From an uncultured Chlorobiaceae bacterium (GTDB taxonomy: Bacteria > Bacteroidota > Chlorobiia > Chlorobiales > Chlorobiaceae): a stretch of 64,000 bases of DNA. Location of the stretch: positions 1 to 64,000 of the forward strand of contig CAIMHT010000004.1 in NCBI GenBank assembly GCA_903840935.1, in the 5' to 3' direction. Every line of letters starts with the position of its first letter. The first letter of the stretch is position 1. Both the position numbers and the translations under genes were made by a program. A model generated the notes under the pieces. The model was not told the origin of the DNA. It was given only the letters and a program-made list of their open reading frames with translations, and searched no databases. Below, piece after piece: positions 29,817 through 39,628 of the stretch.

Positions 29817-30606
29817 TCTCGTTATTACGACCTACAACTCACCTGAGATGCTCGATCTTGCCCTTCGGAGTGCCCTTGCGCAATCAGAGTTGCCTTGCGA
29901 AATTATTGTTGCTGATGATGGTAGTACGAATGATACTGCCATGCTTGTCGAAGCCTACAGGGTTGCTTCGAGGATACCGGTGGTTCACGTGTGGCAGGAA
30001 GACTGCGGATTCAGGGCTGCGGCATCAAGAAACAGGGCAATTGCGGCAGCAAGGGGCAGTTATATCGTTATCGTCGATGGGGATATGCTGCTGCACCGTG
30101 ACTTCATCAAGGATCATAAAAGGATGGCGTTTGAAGGCAGCTTTATTCAGGGATCGAGGGTGTTGCTCTCGCAGGAGAACACGTACAGGCGATTTGCCAC
30201 AAAGAGAGTTTCTGTCTCCCTGTTCGAAAAGGGGCTTGAAAACCGTAAGAATGTCTTGCGCTTTCCTCTTCTTTCAAGGATTTTAGCGTTCAAAAGCAGT
30301 GCTCTCGGTGGCATAAGAAGCTGTAATATGTCGTTTTTCAGGAATGACTGTATCCGGGTCAACGGATTCAATGAGGACTTTATCGGGTGGGGTCGTGAAG
30401 ACAGCGAATTTGCAGCACGACTCATTAATTGCGGCATTCTCAGACGCAATGTAAGGTTCAGCGCCATGGCAAGCCATCTCTGGCATGCAGAAAACAAAAG
30501 AACATCACTTGACGAAAATGACAGGATACTCGAACAGGCTATTCTTGGCAAGTGGACTACCTGCCAGCATGGCATCGAACAATACCTGGCAAACAAATCA
30601 TCATGA
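29788..30606 (+). CDS. Family 2 glycosyltransferase with galactosyltransferase-type C-terminal domain
   Basis: SLVITTYNSPEMLDLALRSALAQ, ADDGSTNDT, VDGDMLLHRDFI, FIGWGREDSEFAARL. Confidence 0.88.
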   Translation: MNPTAPIACSLVITTYNSPEMLDLALRSALAQSELPCEIIVADDGSTNDTAMLVEAYRVASRIPVVHVWQEDCGFRAAASRNRAIAAARGSYIVIVDGDMLLHRDFIKDHKRMAFEGSFIQGSRVLLSQENTYRRFATKRVSVSLFEKGLENRKNVLRFPLLSRILAFKSSALGGIRSCNMSFFRNDCIRVNGFNEDFIGWGREDSEFAARLINCGILRRNVRFSAMASHLWHAENKRTSLDENDRILEQAILGKWTTCQHGIEQYLANKSS

Positions 30607-30647
30607 AAATTCGAGCATTTCCCTTTATCAAGAACGGCACGATCTTG
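30603..30647 (+). pseudogene. Truncated 5' end (about 15 codons) of a copy of the glycosyltransferase at 33421
   Basis: ATGAAAATTCGAGCATTTCCCTTTATCAAGAACGGCACGATC versus ATGAAAATCAGCGCATTTACCTTTATCAAGAATGGCACAATT; MKIRAFPFIKNGTI versus MKISAFTFIKNGTI; ATGA overlap with the preceding stop. Confidence 0.8.
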
Positions 30648-30812
30648 TGCATCGTCTCACTGATACCTGTACCTGTGGATAACCATGCTGTTTTTCTTAT
30701 CCATAGACAGTAGAGGAGTCAAGGTGTTTCGTGTTTCGGGTAAACATTGATAGAAAGGATGTATTAGTTATTCCATAAAAAGCCGTCTCTTCGGAAATTA
30801 CAATAGGTAATT

Positions 30813-32249
30813 ATGCTTTTTAATTCTTACGAATTTATTTTTCTTTATTTCCCTGTAGTTTTTTTAGGTTTCATTTTTATTGGTAAACACAATAAATCCG
30901 GTGTAGTGCTTTGGCTTGCGTTAGCGTCAATCTTTTTTTATGGTTATTGGGATAAAAAAATTCTTTTTTTGCTGCTGGGCTCAATTCTTTTTAATTATAG
31001 CTCAGGCTATTTAATAGCTGAATTCCCAAAAAAATCACGTCTGATTTTCTTTTTTTCGATATCTGCTAATCTGGTGCTTCTGGTTATATTCAAATACGCA
31101 AATTTTTTTATTGAGACATCCAATACATTTGGAACTCAATGGAGCGGTCTTGATATTGTTTTGCCCTTGGGTATTTCTTTTTTCACTTTTACTCAAATTG
31201 CTTATCTCGTTGATGTCTATAAAGGTATTGCTCACGAATATAATTTCATTGATTATTTGTTGTTTGTCACATGGTTTCCCCATTTGATTGCCGGTCCGGT
31301 TTTGCATCATAAACAGATGATGCCACAGTTTTCGTCACCCGCTATCTATAAGCCGAATTACGAGTCTATTTCTGTCGGTTTGACTTTGTTTTCGCTTGGG
31401 TTGTTTAAAAAAGTGATTTTGGCTGATAATTTAGCTCCCCTGGCTAATCGTGTATTCAATGATGCTGCACAAGGTGGTTTGCTCATGATAGAAAAGGCAT
31501 GGTTTGGTGTTCTTGCCTATACCTTGCAATTGTATTTTGATTTTTCAGGATATTCTGATATGGCAATTGGTCTTTCAAGAATTTTCAATATTAAATTGCC
31601 TTTGAACTTTGATTCTCCCTATAAGGCAGCAAACATTATTGATTTTTGGCGCCGATGGCATATAACGCTTTCGAAGTTTTTGCGTGATTACCTTTATGTG
31701 CCATTAGGTGGTAACCGTAAAGGAGTTGCAAGGCGTTATCTGAATTTAACAGTTACGATGCTGCTCGGCGGTCTATGGCATGGTGCTGGATGGAACTTTG
31801 TGTTATGGGGTGGTTTGCATGGTTTGTATTTGGTTATTAATCATACCTGGAGAAAATTAACGAATTCTACAGGACTTGCGAAAAACATGGGAACACATAC
31901 GATAGGTGTACTGATTACTTTTGTTGCTGTAATGATTGCCTGGGTTCCATTTAGAGCTACAAGCATGTCGGCGACAAAAAATATTTGGTCTGGAATGATC
32001 GGATTAAATGGCAGTGAAGGTGATAGCACTACTTTGGGGTGGTATGTTGTTGGGCTTGTAATTATTTGGGCATTACCAAATACTCAACAATGGCTCAGCA
32101 AATATTCTCCTGCCTGGGATAAGGTAGCTGTTATCGAACGTTTTTCATGGCAACCAAACAGGGTACTTGCAATAATTACAGGTATTATCTTTGCCGCGTC
32201 AGTGGTTTATTTTAAAAAAAACAGTCAATTTTTATACTTCCAGTTTTAA
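30813..32249 (+). CDS. MBOAT-family O-acyltransferase (AlgI-like)
   Basis: VLPLGISFFTFTQIAYLVDVY; DFSGYSDMAIGLSRIF; FWRRWHITLSKFLRDYLYVPLGGNRKG; LLGGLWHGAGWNFVLWGGLHG. Confidence 0.95.
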   Translation: MLFNSYEFIFLYFPVVFLGFIFIGKHNKSGVVLWLALASIFFYGYWDKKILFLLLGSILFNYSSGYLIAEFPKKSRLIFFFSISANLVLLVIFKYANFFIETSNTFGTQWSGLDIVLPLGISFFTFTQIAYLVDVYKGIAHEYNFIDYLLFVTWFPHLIAGPVLHHKQMMPQFSSPAIYKPNYESISVGLTLFSLGLFKKVILADNLAPLANRVFNDAAQGGLLMIEKAWFGVLAYTLQLYFDFSGYSDMAIGLSRIFNIKLPLNFDSPYKAANIIDFWRRWHITLSKFLRDYLYVPLGGNRKGVARRYLNLTVTMLLGGLWHGAGWNFVLWGGLHGLYLVINHTWRKLTNSTGLAKNMGTHTIGVLITFVAVMIAWVPFRATSMSATKNIWSGMIGLNGSEGDSTTLGWYVVGLVIIWALPNTQQWLSKYSPAWDKVAVIERFSWQPNRVLAIITGIIFAASVVYFKKNSQFLYFQF

Positions 32250-32252
32250 CTC

Positions 32253-33266
32253 ATGCAATATATTAAATATTTTTTATCAACGGGACTTATTGTAATACTT
32301 GTTTTCTTTTTTCTTGGCCTGTTTCTTCAGCCATTAAATGGTGATCTTACAAGAATAGGTAATTATTCAGAAAATGACTTTGGCTGGAATGCTCGACAAC
32401 CACAAATAGCTGTTAAAGGGAGTGTAAATGAAATAACTCCGGATGTGATAGTATTGGGAGATTCGTTTTCTGCCGGAAATATATGGCAGTCCGTGGTTAT
32501 GGAAAAAAGAAGATGTAATATATTGACGTTTCCGTGGAAAAATCCGAATTCACTGGAGTATTGGGTAATATCCTTAAAGATGACCTATCCTACAACCAAA
32601 TATCTTGTCATAGAAACTGTCGGGCGTGAATTTATACCAAGGTTTAATACCCCGCAGAACTTAAAGGGAACCCAAAATGAAAAACCTGTAATTATAACCC
32701 CATATAAAACAGCTTCAATAAGGGATACCAGCACACTTCATCCTATGCATGATCCGGTTTATGCGATTCAAGCAATTGTTAACTCACTTAAAAATATTGA
32801 TAAAATTTCCCGGAGTGGACCAACCATTATTACGCCGTTAAACAGAAAAGGTCTTTTTTCTAACAGAAAATCTGATTTATTGATTTATTACAATGATGAC
32901 GACAGAAAAAAGAACTGGAATTATGACGAAATAAAAAAGGCAGTTGCAAATACAAGGCGACTTAGGGATTTGGCTGAGAGAAATGGTATTACTCTCATTA
33001 TGGTGGTCGTTCCTGACAAGTCAACTGCTTATGGGCAATTTTTTAAATCAGCTCAATTTCGTTATCCGCCACCGGACGTTTGGGCAGAACTTGATAAACA
33101 AGGTGTGGCTCAGCTCAATCTTAAGAAAATACTTATTTCAGCAGTTGGTTACACGCAGGATTTATACTATCCCAACGATACCCATCTTGGGCCAAGAGGC
33201 TTTACGTTGATGGGGGAGGCAATATCGAACCGGCTACATGATATTGAGTCAATATCGAAAAAATAG
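32253..33266 (+). CDS. AlgJ/AlgX-like SGNH-fold acetyl-transfer partner of the MBOAT
   Basis: VIVLGDSFSAGNIWQ; NDTHLGPRGFTLMGEAI; immediately downstream of MBOAT. Confidence 0.8.
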   Translation: MQYIKYFLSTGLIVILVFFFLGLFLQPLNGDLTRIGNYSENDFGWNARQPQIAVKGSVNEITPDVIVLGDSFSAGNIWQSVVMEKRRCNILTFPWKNPNSLEYWVISLKMTYPTTKYLVIETVGREFIPRFNTPQNLKGTQNEKPVIITPYKTASIRDTSTLHPMHDPVYAIQAIVNSLKNIDKISRSGPTIITPLNRKGLFSNRKSDLLIYYNDDDRKKNWNYDEIKKAVANTRRLRDLAERNGITLIMVVVPDKSTAYGQFFKSAQFRYPPPDVWAELDKQGVAQLNLKKILISAVGYTQDLYYPNDTHLGPRGFTLMGEAISNRLHDIESISKK

Positions 33267-33420
33267 ACGGATGGCCACTATCGTTCAGCTCCTGCATGAT
33301 CTCTGGCTACTTGTTGATGCAAAAAAGAAGCGCGAAACGGCCATTGTCAGGCACTTTGCAATCGTCATGGCTACTGAATAATTGAGAGTGAAAATTGATA
33401 TATTTCAGCAAAACCTGCTT

Positions 33421-34284
33421 ATGAAAATCAGCGCATTTACCTTTATCAAGAATGGCACAATTTTTGGCTTTCCATACAGGGAATCGATTCGATCGGTGCT
33501 GCCGATTGTCGATGAATTCATTGTTAACGTCGGCGACAGCGATGACGACACCCTGGAAAGAATTCTGGAGATCGATGATCCAAAGATACGGATCATTCAG
33601 TCGCATTGGAATGACAGGATGAAGGTCAGTGGTTATGTGTATGGACAGCAGAAAATGATTGCACAGTTCAACTGCACCGGTGACTGGGCATTCTATCTTG
33701 AGGGTGACGAAATTGTACACGAAAACGACCTGAAAAAAATTGTTGACGCCTGCCGTTCTCATCTGGATGATGAGCAGGTTGAGGCACTTACTTTCGACTA
33801 TTATCATTTCTATGGTAACGCGAACAGTTACCTCGACTCACCGGGATGGTATCGCCGAGAGGCCAGGATTATCAGAAATTCCATAAGGTCTTACGCCCCG
33901 GATGGGCTTTTCTGGCATGTCCTCACCAGCAAAAGCAAGGTTTCCCGCTATCCGAAGGCTGCCCATACGGGGGCATCAATCTACCACTATGGGTGGGTAC
34001 GAAGCGAGGAAGAGATGAACCGGAAATCGGAAAATGTGCAGAAGTACTGGAATAAAAATCATCGACGAATCGACTATCGGAATATCGACCAGAAGATTAT
34101 CCGTCCGTTTACCGCTTCCCATCCGGCCATCATCCGTGAATGGCTTCCAAAAGAAGAAGGGCTTTTTCGAGCGAATCCGGATCATATACTCACTAATCGG
34201 GAGAAAAAACACCGATTTATGTTGAGTCTTGAACGCTGGTTTGGTCTTGAACTGAGCAAAAAACACTTCAATGCGTTAAAATAA
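33421..34284 (+). CDS. Family 2-like glycosyltransferase
   Basis: MKISAFTFIKNGTIFGFPYRESIRSVLPIVDEFIVNVGDSDDDT...; DWAFYLEGDEIVHENDL. Confidence 0.85.
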   Translation: MKISAFTFIKNGTIFGFPYRESIRSVLPIVDEFIVNVGDSDDDTLERILEIDDPKIRIIQSHWNDRMKVSGYVYGQQKMIAQFNCTGDWAFYLEGDEIVHENDLKKIVDACRSHLDDEQVEALTFDYYHFYGNANSYLDSPGWYRREARIIRNSIRSYAPDGLFWHVLTSKSKVSRYPKAAHTGASIYHYGWVRSEEEMNRKSENVQKYWNKNHRRIDYRNIDQKIIRPFTASHPAIIREWLPKEEGLFRANPDHILTNREKKHRFMLSLERWFGLELSKKHFNALK

Positions 34285-34301
34285 CGAATGTTATGCACAG
34301 C

Positions 34302-34349
34302 GTAAAAAAGAGAGTGCTGTTTGAAGTACCGAGCTCATCTCTTTTTTAC
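34302..34349 (+). terminator. Hairpin with long stem downstream of the glycosyltransferase
   Basis: GTAAAAAAGAGA (34302-34313) / TCTCTTTTTTAC (34338-34349), 12-bp perfect arms. Confidence 0.55.
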
Positions 34350-34536
34350 CATGGCTTGTCATTCGATGTATACTAACCATATAAAGAGAACGCCAATGCG
34401 TATTTGTTTCACGGAAATCCATCTCAAAATTTATATTGGCAGGTAGTAAAAACAAAAAGACGGTATTGGCTATCCAGAACGGGAGTAGCTTTCCGGTTTC
34501 CAGCACAGACATCTGATAACCATACGCAATGCGTTT

Positions 34537-35493
34537 ATGAACTCTTCCATTGTTCTGCTGCCGAATTGGATAGGAGACATGCTTCTTGCCCTTTCAATGG
34601 TCACGAGATTGGCTGAAAATCGTCGATCAAACACAACTCTTCTGGTTCCAGAGCAGATGGTTGGCCTGGTCAGTATGCTGTGTGATCTTCCCCGGATTGA
34701 GTTTGTCCGGAACAATGCGGAGGCCAGAAAACAGACCGTGAAAGCCTTGCAAAGCGGGAGGTTCCATACCCTGTACCTGCTGCCGTTTTCATTTTCTTCG
34801 GCATGGTTCGCAATGAAGACCGGGGTGCCGGTAAGAAGAGGCTTGTCAAAAGAAATGAGGCGTTTTCTGCTGACCGATCCTTTGTCGGGAAGCCTTCGCG
34901 ACAAGTCGCACCACATCACCCGGGAATATGCAGAAATCCTTGATATGCCATATTGCCCCCCCGAAGAGTGGAACGGCATATTGGTTACGCCAGACAAAAC
35001 TTATTCTGATTCAATCGTTTACTGTCCCGGTGCAGCATACGGACCTGCCAAAAAATGGCCATATTTTTCTGAGCTGGCAAAGTTGCATGAGTGTTATAAC
35101 ATTGTCTTGCTTGGAACGCTACAAGATCGTCAATCGGCACTGGAGATTTCTCGTATAGCGCCAGGAAGGATTACTGATCTGACCGGAAAAACATCGCTGG
35201 CTGAGGCTGCTGCAATTATGTCAGGTGCTCGTGTAGTTGTCTCGAACGATTCTGGACTGATGCATTTGGCCGCTTACATCGGCACCCCGGTTATCGGCTT
35301 GTTTGGTTCTACCAGTCCGGTATGGACTCGTCCTCTTGGAAAGAGAAGCATTGCAATGAACCTCGTGGAGCCATGTGCCCCCTGTTTTGATCGCATCTGC
35401 AGGTATCAACACTATCGGTGTTTAGAAAATATTACGCCGGTCGCTGTCGCAAAAGCAATAGAAGATTTGTTCAGAGAGGAGAAATTTAAATGA
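34537..35493 (+). CDS. Family 9 glycosyltransferase, heptosyltransferase II (WaaF)-like
   Basis: VLLPNWIGDMLLALSMVTRLA; CPGAAYGPAKKWP; VSNDSGLMHLAAYIGTPVIGLFGSTSPVWTRPLG. Confidence 0.92.
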   Translation: MNSSIVLLPNWIGDMLLALSMVTRLAENRRSNTTLLVPEQMVGLVSMLCDLPRIEFVRNNAEARKQTVKALQSGRFHTLYLLPFSFSSAWFAMKTGVPVRRGLSKEMRRFLLTDPLSGSLRDKSHHITREYAEILDMPYCPPEEWNGILVTPDKTYSDSIVYCPGAAYGPAKKWPYFSELAKLHECYNIVLLGTLQDRQSALEISRIAPGRITDLTGKTSLAEAAAIMSGARVVVSNDSGLMHLAAYIGTPVIGLFGSTSPVWTRPLGKRSIAMNLVEPCAPCFDRICRYQHYRCLENITPVAVAKAIEDLFREEKFK

Positions 35494-35576
35494 CACTATT
35501 GAGCTATGGCGTTATCATAAGAAAAGCTAAGTTCAAGACTTGATGGTTCAATTTTGTATCATAACCGGCCTCATAT

Positions 35577-36515
35577 ATGTTACACTTAAAGATTTGCCTG
35601 GTATGTAGTTCTCGTTTGCCGGCAAATAAATATGGCGGCACTGAACGTATTGTTGAATGGCTCATTCTGGAGTTTTTAAAAATGGGTCACACTCTGGTAT
35701 TGGTTGCGCCAAAAGGAACCCATATTCAAGGGGTAAATTGTATCCCTGCCAATAATGCCGAAGAGGCATTGATGTCGATTCCAAAAGATGTTGATATCGT
35801 TCATTTTCATGGCTGGCCACCGGTAGATGATTTTGAAATACCCTGGCTTTATACTTTGCATGGCAATGCATCAGACATTTCAACATTACCAGTAAATACA
35901 GTATGTATTAGTGCTAACCACGCAGCAAGACATCAGAAAAAAACATTTATATACAACGGAGTTAATCCTGATGAGTTTATTTATAGAGAGCAAAAACAAG
36001 ATTATCTGCTTTTTTTTTCAATGATCAGAAGAAAAGTAAAAGGGGCGAGCCGAGCATTAAAAATTGTACAAAAATATAAAGCACCGGCTGTTTTTGCTGG
36101 AGGCTCTCGAATAGATTTGATAAAAGGCGGCGGGTTGTTTAATAGTTTTCATCCGCGAATAAAATTTGTGGGTAAAATTGGCGGACTTAAAAAAGCAGAA
36201 TACTTTGCAAGTGCAAAGGCGCTTCTTTTTCCCATTGACTGGGAGGAGCCATTTGGTCTTGTGTTGATTGAATCATTGCTGTCCGGTACGCCTGTAATCG
36301 CAACACCTCGAGGTTCAGTTCCGGAACTTATTAATACAGATGTAGGAGCGTTATTTACCAAAGACGAAGCATTTCCGGAGGCACTTGAAAAAGCTCTTTC
36401 ATGCTCTCCGAAAAATTGCCGTGATTGGGCTATAGATAATTTTTCTTCTGCTGTTTGTGCTGCAAATTATTTGAATCTTTATGATCAAATAATAAGTGGA
36501 GAAAATGTTTTTTGA
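35577..36515 (+). CDS. Family 4 glycosyltransferase
   Basis: NKYGGTERIVEWLILEFLKMGHTLVLVAPKG; EEPFGLVLIESLLSGTPVIATPRGSVPELI. Confidence 0.92.
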   Translation: MLHLKICLVCSSRLPANKYGGTERIVEWLILEFLKMGHTLVLVAPKGTHIQGVNCIPANNAEEALMSIPKDVDIVHFHGWPPVDDFEIPWLYTLHGNASDISTLPVNTVCISANHAARHQKKTFIYNGVNPDEFIYREQKQDYLLFFSMIRRKVKGASRALKIVQKYKAPAVFAGGSRIDLIKGGGLFNSFHPRIKFVGKIGGLKKAEYFASAKALLFPIDWEEPFGLVLIESLLSGTPVIATPRGSVPELINTDVGALFTKDEAFPEALEKALSCSPKNCRDWAIDNFSSAVCAANYLNLYDQIISGENVF

Positions 36516-36591
36516 TTGCTCAATCAATATGTATTTTTTTTGAGATTTAATCGGTTTTCCTGTGTTATAATTTTTGCTAATTTATCGTTCT

Positions 36592-37383
36592 ATGAATATA
36601 TCTATCAAAAAATTATTTCACAGGGAGCCGGGCCTGAATGAAAAACTTGTCAGGTTTATTTTAAAATATAAAGACAAGCCTATTCCTCTGCGTGAATCTG
36701 TATTTAAACCTGAAATTTTAATCCCCTGTTATAATCATGGCAGGTATCTTCCTGGTCTTTTAAACAATGTGTATGAAATAAAATTGCCAATTACAATTAT
36801 TAATGATAACTCTGATGATAATACCGAAGATGTTATTATGAATCTTAAACAAAGGTATTCGTTTAAGTATATAAAAAATTCTGAAAATCTTTTACAGTCA
36901 GGCTCACTGAATAGAGCGATAGCGGCATCGGATAATAATATGTTTATTGTCGTTAATGCTGATGACTTATTAGTTCCGAAATGGGTTGATTATGCTGTGA
37001 AATCATTTGAATTTAGTGATATACGTATGCTTGGCGGAGGTAATGTCTCTTTTAAAAATGTATTGTTTGAGACAGAATTAATCGTTTCTGAAATGATAAA
37101 ATCAATAGAGTATTTGCCATCAAGTCCGTTCAGGGTTTATGGGCCTGAAGATGCGATAAATTTTAGCACGGATAATGCAATTGACATGACAATGAGTGGC
37201 TGCACTTTTTTGAAATCGGCATGGGAATTTGTTGATGGATTTTATTCTCGCAATGCACGTGTAAGTATCCATGATGATAGAGACTTCCAGATGCGCGTTT
37301 GTTCATTTTTTAATATTGGTATCAGCTCGGAAATTTGTGCTTTTTGGAGAAGCGATTCTTCTCATGGAATGGGTGTTCTATAG
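36592..37383 (+). CDS. Family 2 glycosyltransferase
   Basis: EILIPCYNHGRYLPGLLNNVYEIKLPITIINDNSDDNTEDVI. Confidence 0.9.
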   Translation: MNISIKKLFHREPGLNEKLVRFILKYKDKPIPLRESVFKPEILIPCYNHGRYLPGLLNNVYEIKLPITIINDNSDDNTEDVIMNLKQRYSFKYIKNSENLLQSGSLNRAIAASDNNMFIVVNADDLLVPKWVDYAVKSFEFSDIRMLGGGNVSFKNVLFETELIVSEMIKSIEYLPSSPFRVYGPEDAINFSTDNAIDMTMSGCTFLKSAWEFVDGFYSRNARVSIHDDRDFQMRVCSFFNIGISSEICAFWRSDSSHGMGVL

Positions 37384-37441
37384 TAGAATTGAAAAAAATT
37401 GATTTGTATTTATTTATTTGCAATAAGTTGCATGGTATATA

Positions 37442-38674
37442 ATGAAAAAAAAAGTGTTGGTTATACCTTCCTGGTATCCAAATGAAACTGATAAAATAAA
37501 TGGTTCGTTTTTTCAGGAACAGGCTTTATTAATGTCTGAAGAGTTTGATGTAAAAGTTCTTTTTGTCGATTTTTCACGACCGCCATATCAGGGGTGTTTG
37601 GATAGTGGATTTCTTGAGGCTTTTCGCGCGTTTGTTGAACCATTTATTTTAAAAAGAAAAAAGATAAAATTACCAAATGATAAAATATTCCAAAATCCAC
37701 CGTTGATTTTTTACTCTGCTCCCCTATTGCACCTGACAATAAAAGGACTCCTTGCGCGAAAACTGGATGTATACCTTGATGTTTTTCAACATCTTCGAAA
37801 TACAGGATGGGTGCCTGATATCATTCATGCTCACTCAGTGAATATTGGTGGACTTGTTGCGCATCGAATAAAAGAAAAATATAAAATCCCTTATGTTATT
37901 ACTGAACATATGCCATTTGCTTTGTGTAACTATTCGCGACGTATAAGGGCTGATGTTAAAAAATCATTTGAAGATGCTGATCGCGTGTTGTCGCTTAGTT
38001 CTGACAAGGTTCGACAAATTGGAATGAGCGGAATAGAGATTGAACCCAACATTGTTTATAATTATGTTGATGAAAGTGTCTTTAATAAAGTATGCAATAA
38101 ATACCAACCGGGTGAACAACTTTCTATTGTTAGTATTGGCGCAGCGTCATTCCTGAAAGATCATATAACCATGCTCCGTGCTGTTAAAATTCTTAAGGAA
38201 TCTGGAATCCCTTTCAAACTCATGTTGATAGGGCTTAAGGTATGGGGTAATGATGATACCTATCGAGCTATTCTTGACTTTATAAAAAAAAATGATTTGA
38301 GTGAATATATCTTGATTGTTGATAAAGTCGATCGATCCGAGATTCCGAATTATCTCAGCATAAATAACGTTTTTCTGATTACCAGTATTGCGGAGGGATT
38401 GCCGGTTTCAGTCCTGGAAGCTATGGCTTCAGGATTGACCGTTGTTGCTACACGACATGGTGGTACAGAGGATGTAATGTCAGAGGATACTGGATATATC
38501 GTCGAAATAAAACACTATCGTAAAATAGCAGAGATACTTATTGGAATCTATAATGGTAAAAAGCTGTTTGATCCATTAACTATTCGTAAACATATTGTTT
38601 CGGTTTGTGGCGCAAATGCTTTTTCATTGCGGATGTCAGCCCACTACAATAGTGTCATTAATAATCAACGGTGA
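37442..38674 (+). CDS. Family 4 glycosyltransferase
   Basis: VLVIPSWYPNETDKINGSFFQEQA; ITSIAEGLPVSVLEAMASGLTVVATRHGGTEDVM. Confidence 0.92.
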   Translation: MKKKVLVIPSWYPNETDKINGSFFQEQALLMSEEFDVKVLFVDFSRPPYQGCLDSGFLEAFRAFVEPFILKRKKIKLPNDKIFQNPPLIFYSAPLLHLTIKGLLARKLDVYLDVFQHLRNTGWVPDIIHAHSVNIGGLVAHRIKEKYKIPYVITEHMPFALCNYSRRIRADVKKSFEDADRVLSLSSDKVRQIGMSGIEIEPNIVYNYVDESVFNKVCNKYQPGEQLSIVSIGAASFLKDHITMLRAVKILKESGIPFKLMLIGLKVWGNDDTYRAILDFIKKNDLSEYILIVDKVDRSEIPNYLSINNVFLITSIAEGLPVSVLEAMASGLTVVATRHGGTEDVMSEDTGYIVEIKHYRKIAEILIGIYNGKKLFDPLTIRKHIVSVCGANAFSLRMSAHYNSVINNQR

Positions 38675-38729
38675 TTTTTAGTCGCAAATAAAACTATTTT
38701 ATTATAATAATATTATATTGAGGCTTTTC

Positions 38730-39200
38730 ATGAGCTTTTTCGTGGATGATTTGGCTGATGTCAAAACAACTAAAATAGGGCAGGATTCACGGATTTGGCA
38801 GTACACAGTGATTCTGCCTGGTGCTGAAATTGGACAGTGCTGCAATATATGTTCTCACTGCTTTATCGAAAATAATGTTATTATTGGTGATCGGGTGACA
38901 GTGAAAGCAGGTGTTCAGATGTGGGATGGGGTTAGACTTGGTAATGATGTATTCGTTGGGCCTAATGTGACATTTACCAATGACAAATATCCAAAAAGTC
39001 GTAATTCTGAATATGCATGTTTGGAAACATGGGTTGAGGATGGTGCCGTAATTGGAGGCGGAGCAATAATATTGCCTGGTATTCGTATCGGAATTGGCGC
39101 TATTGTTGGCGCAGGTGCTGTGGTAACCAAAAATGTACTTCCTGGCTTAACCGTTGTCGGTAATCCCGCACGAGTCATGAAAAAAAGGTTAAAGAAATAA
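38730..39200 (+). CDS. Left-handed beta-helix acetyltransferase, FdtC/QdtC-like
   Basis: Hexapeptide repeats; GPNVTFTNDKYPKSRN; VVGNPARVMKKR. Confidence 0.85.
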   Translation: MSFFVDDLADVKTTKIGQDSRIWQYTVILPGAEIGQCCNICSHCFIENNVIIGDRVTVKAGVQMWDGVRLGNDVFVGPNVTFTNDKYPKSRNSEYACLETWVEDGAVIGGGAIILPGIRIGIGAIVGAGAVVTKNVLPGLTVVGNPARVMKKRLKK

Positions 39201-39208
39201 ATAAAGAA

Positions 39209-39628
39209 ATGTTATACAGTCTTGATTTATGTCGATATATTGACCTTCCTAAAATTCAGGATACCCGGGGTAATCTTACGTTTATTGAAGGCAATAACCA
39301 TATTCCATTTAACATTCAGAGAGTTTACTATCTCTATGATGTTCCTGGAGGAGCAGAGCGTGGTGGGCATGCACATAAAGCATTGCATCAGTTGATTATC
39401 GCTATGTCTGGCAGTTTCGATGTCGTACTTGATGATGGCAAGGAGAAAAAGCGTTTCCACCTGAACCGCTCTTACAATGGACTGTACGTATGCCCAATGA
39501 TCTGGAGGGAACTTGACAATTTTTCATCAGGCTCGGTTTGTATGGTTCTGGCGTCGAACACCTATGATGAGGATGATTACTATCGCGACTACAACGATTA
39601 CCTGGTTACGTTAGGTGCAAAGATATGA
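39209..39628 (+). CDS. dTDP-sugar 3,4-ketoisomerase, FdtA/QdtA (WxcM-like) family
   Basis: [77 protein letters not shown]. Confidence 0.9.
   Translation: MLYSLDLCRYIDLPKIQDTRGNLTFIEGNNHIPFNIQRVYYLYDVPGGAERGGHAHKALHQLIIAMSGSFDVVLDDGKEKKRFHLNRSYNGLYVCPMIWRELDNFSSGSVCMVLASNTYDEDDYYRDYNDYLVTLGAKI

Noticed and set aside
34404-34536. Possible gene remnant (QNLYWQVVKTKRRYWLSRTGVAFRFPAQT) upstream of the WaaF-like gene
   Set aside because: Could be glycosyltransferase debris but no family can be named; not supported enough to call.
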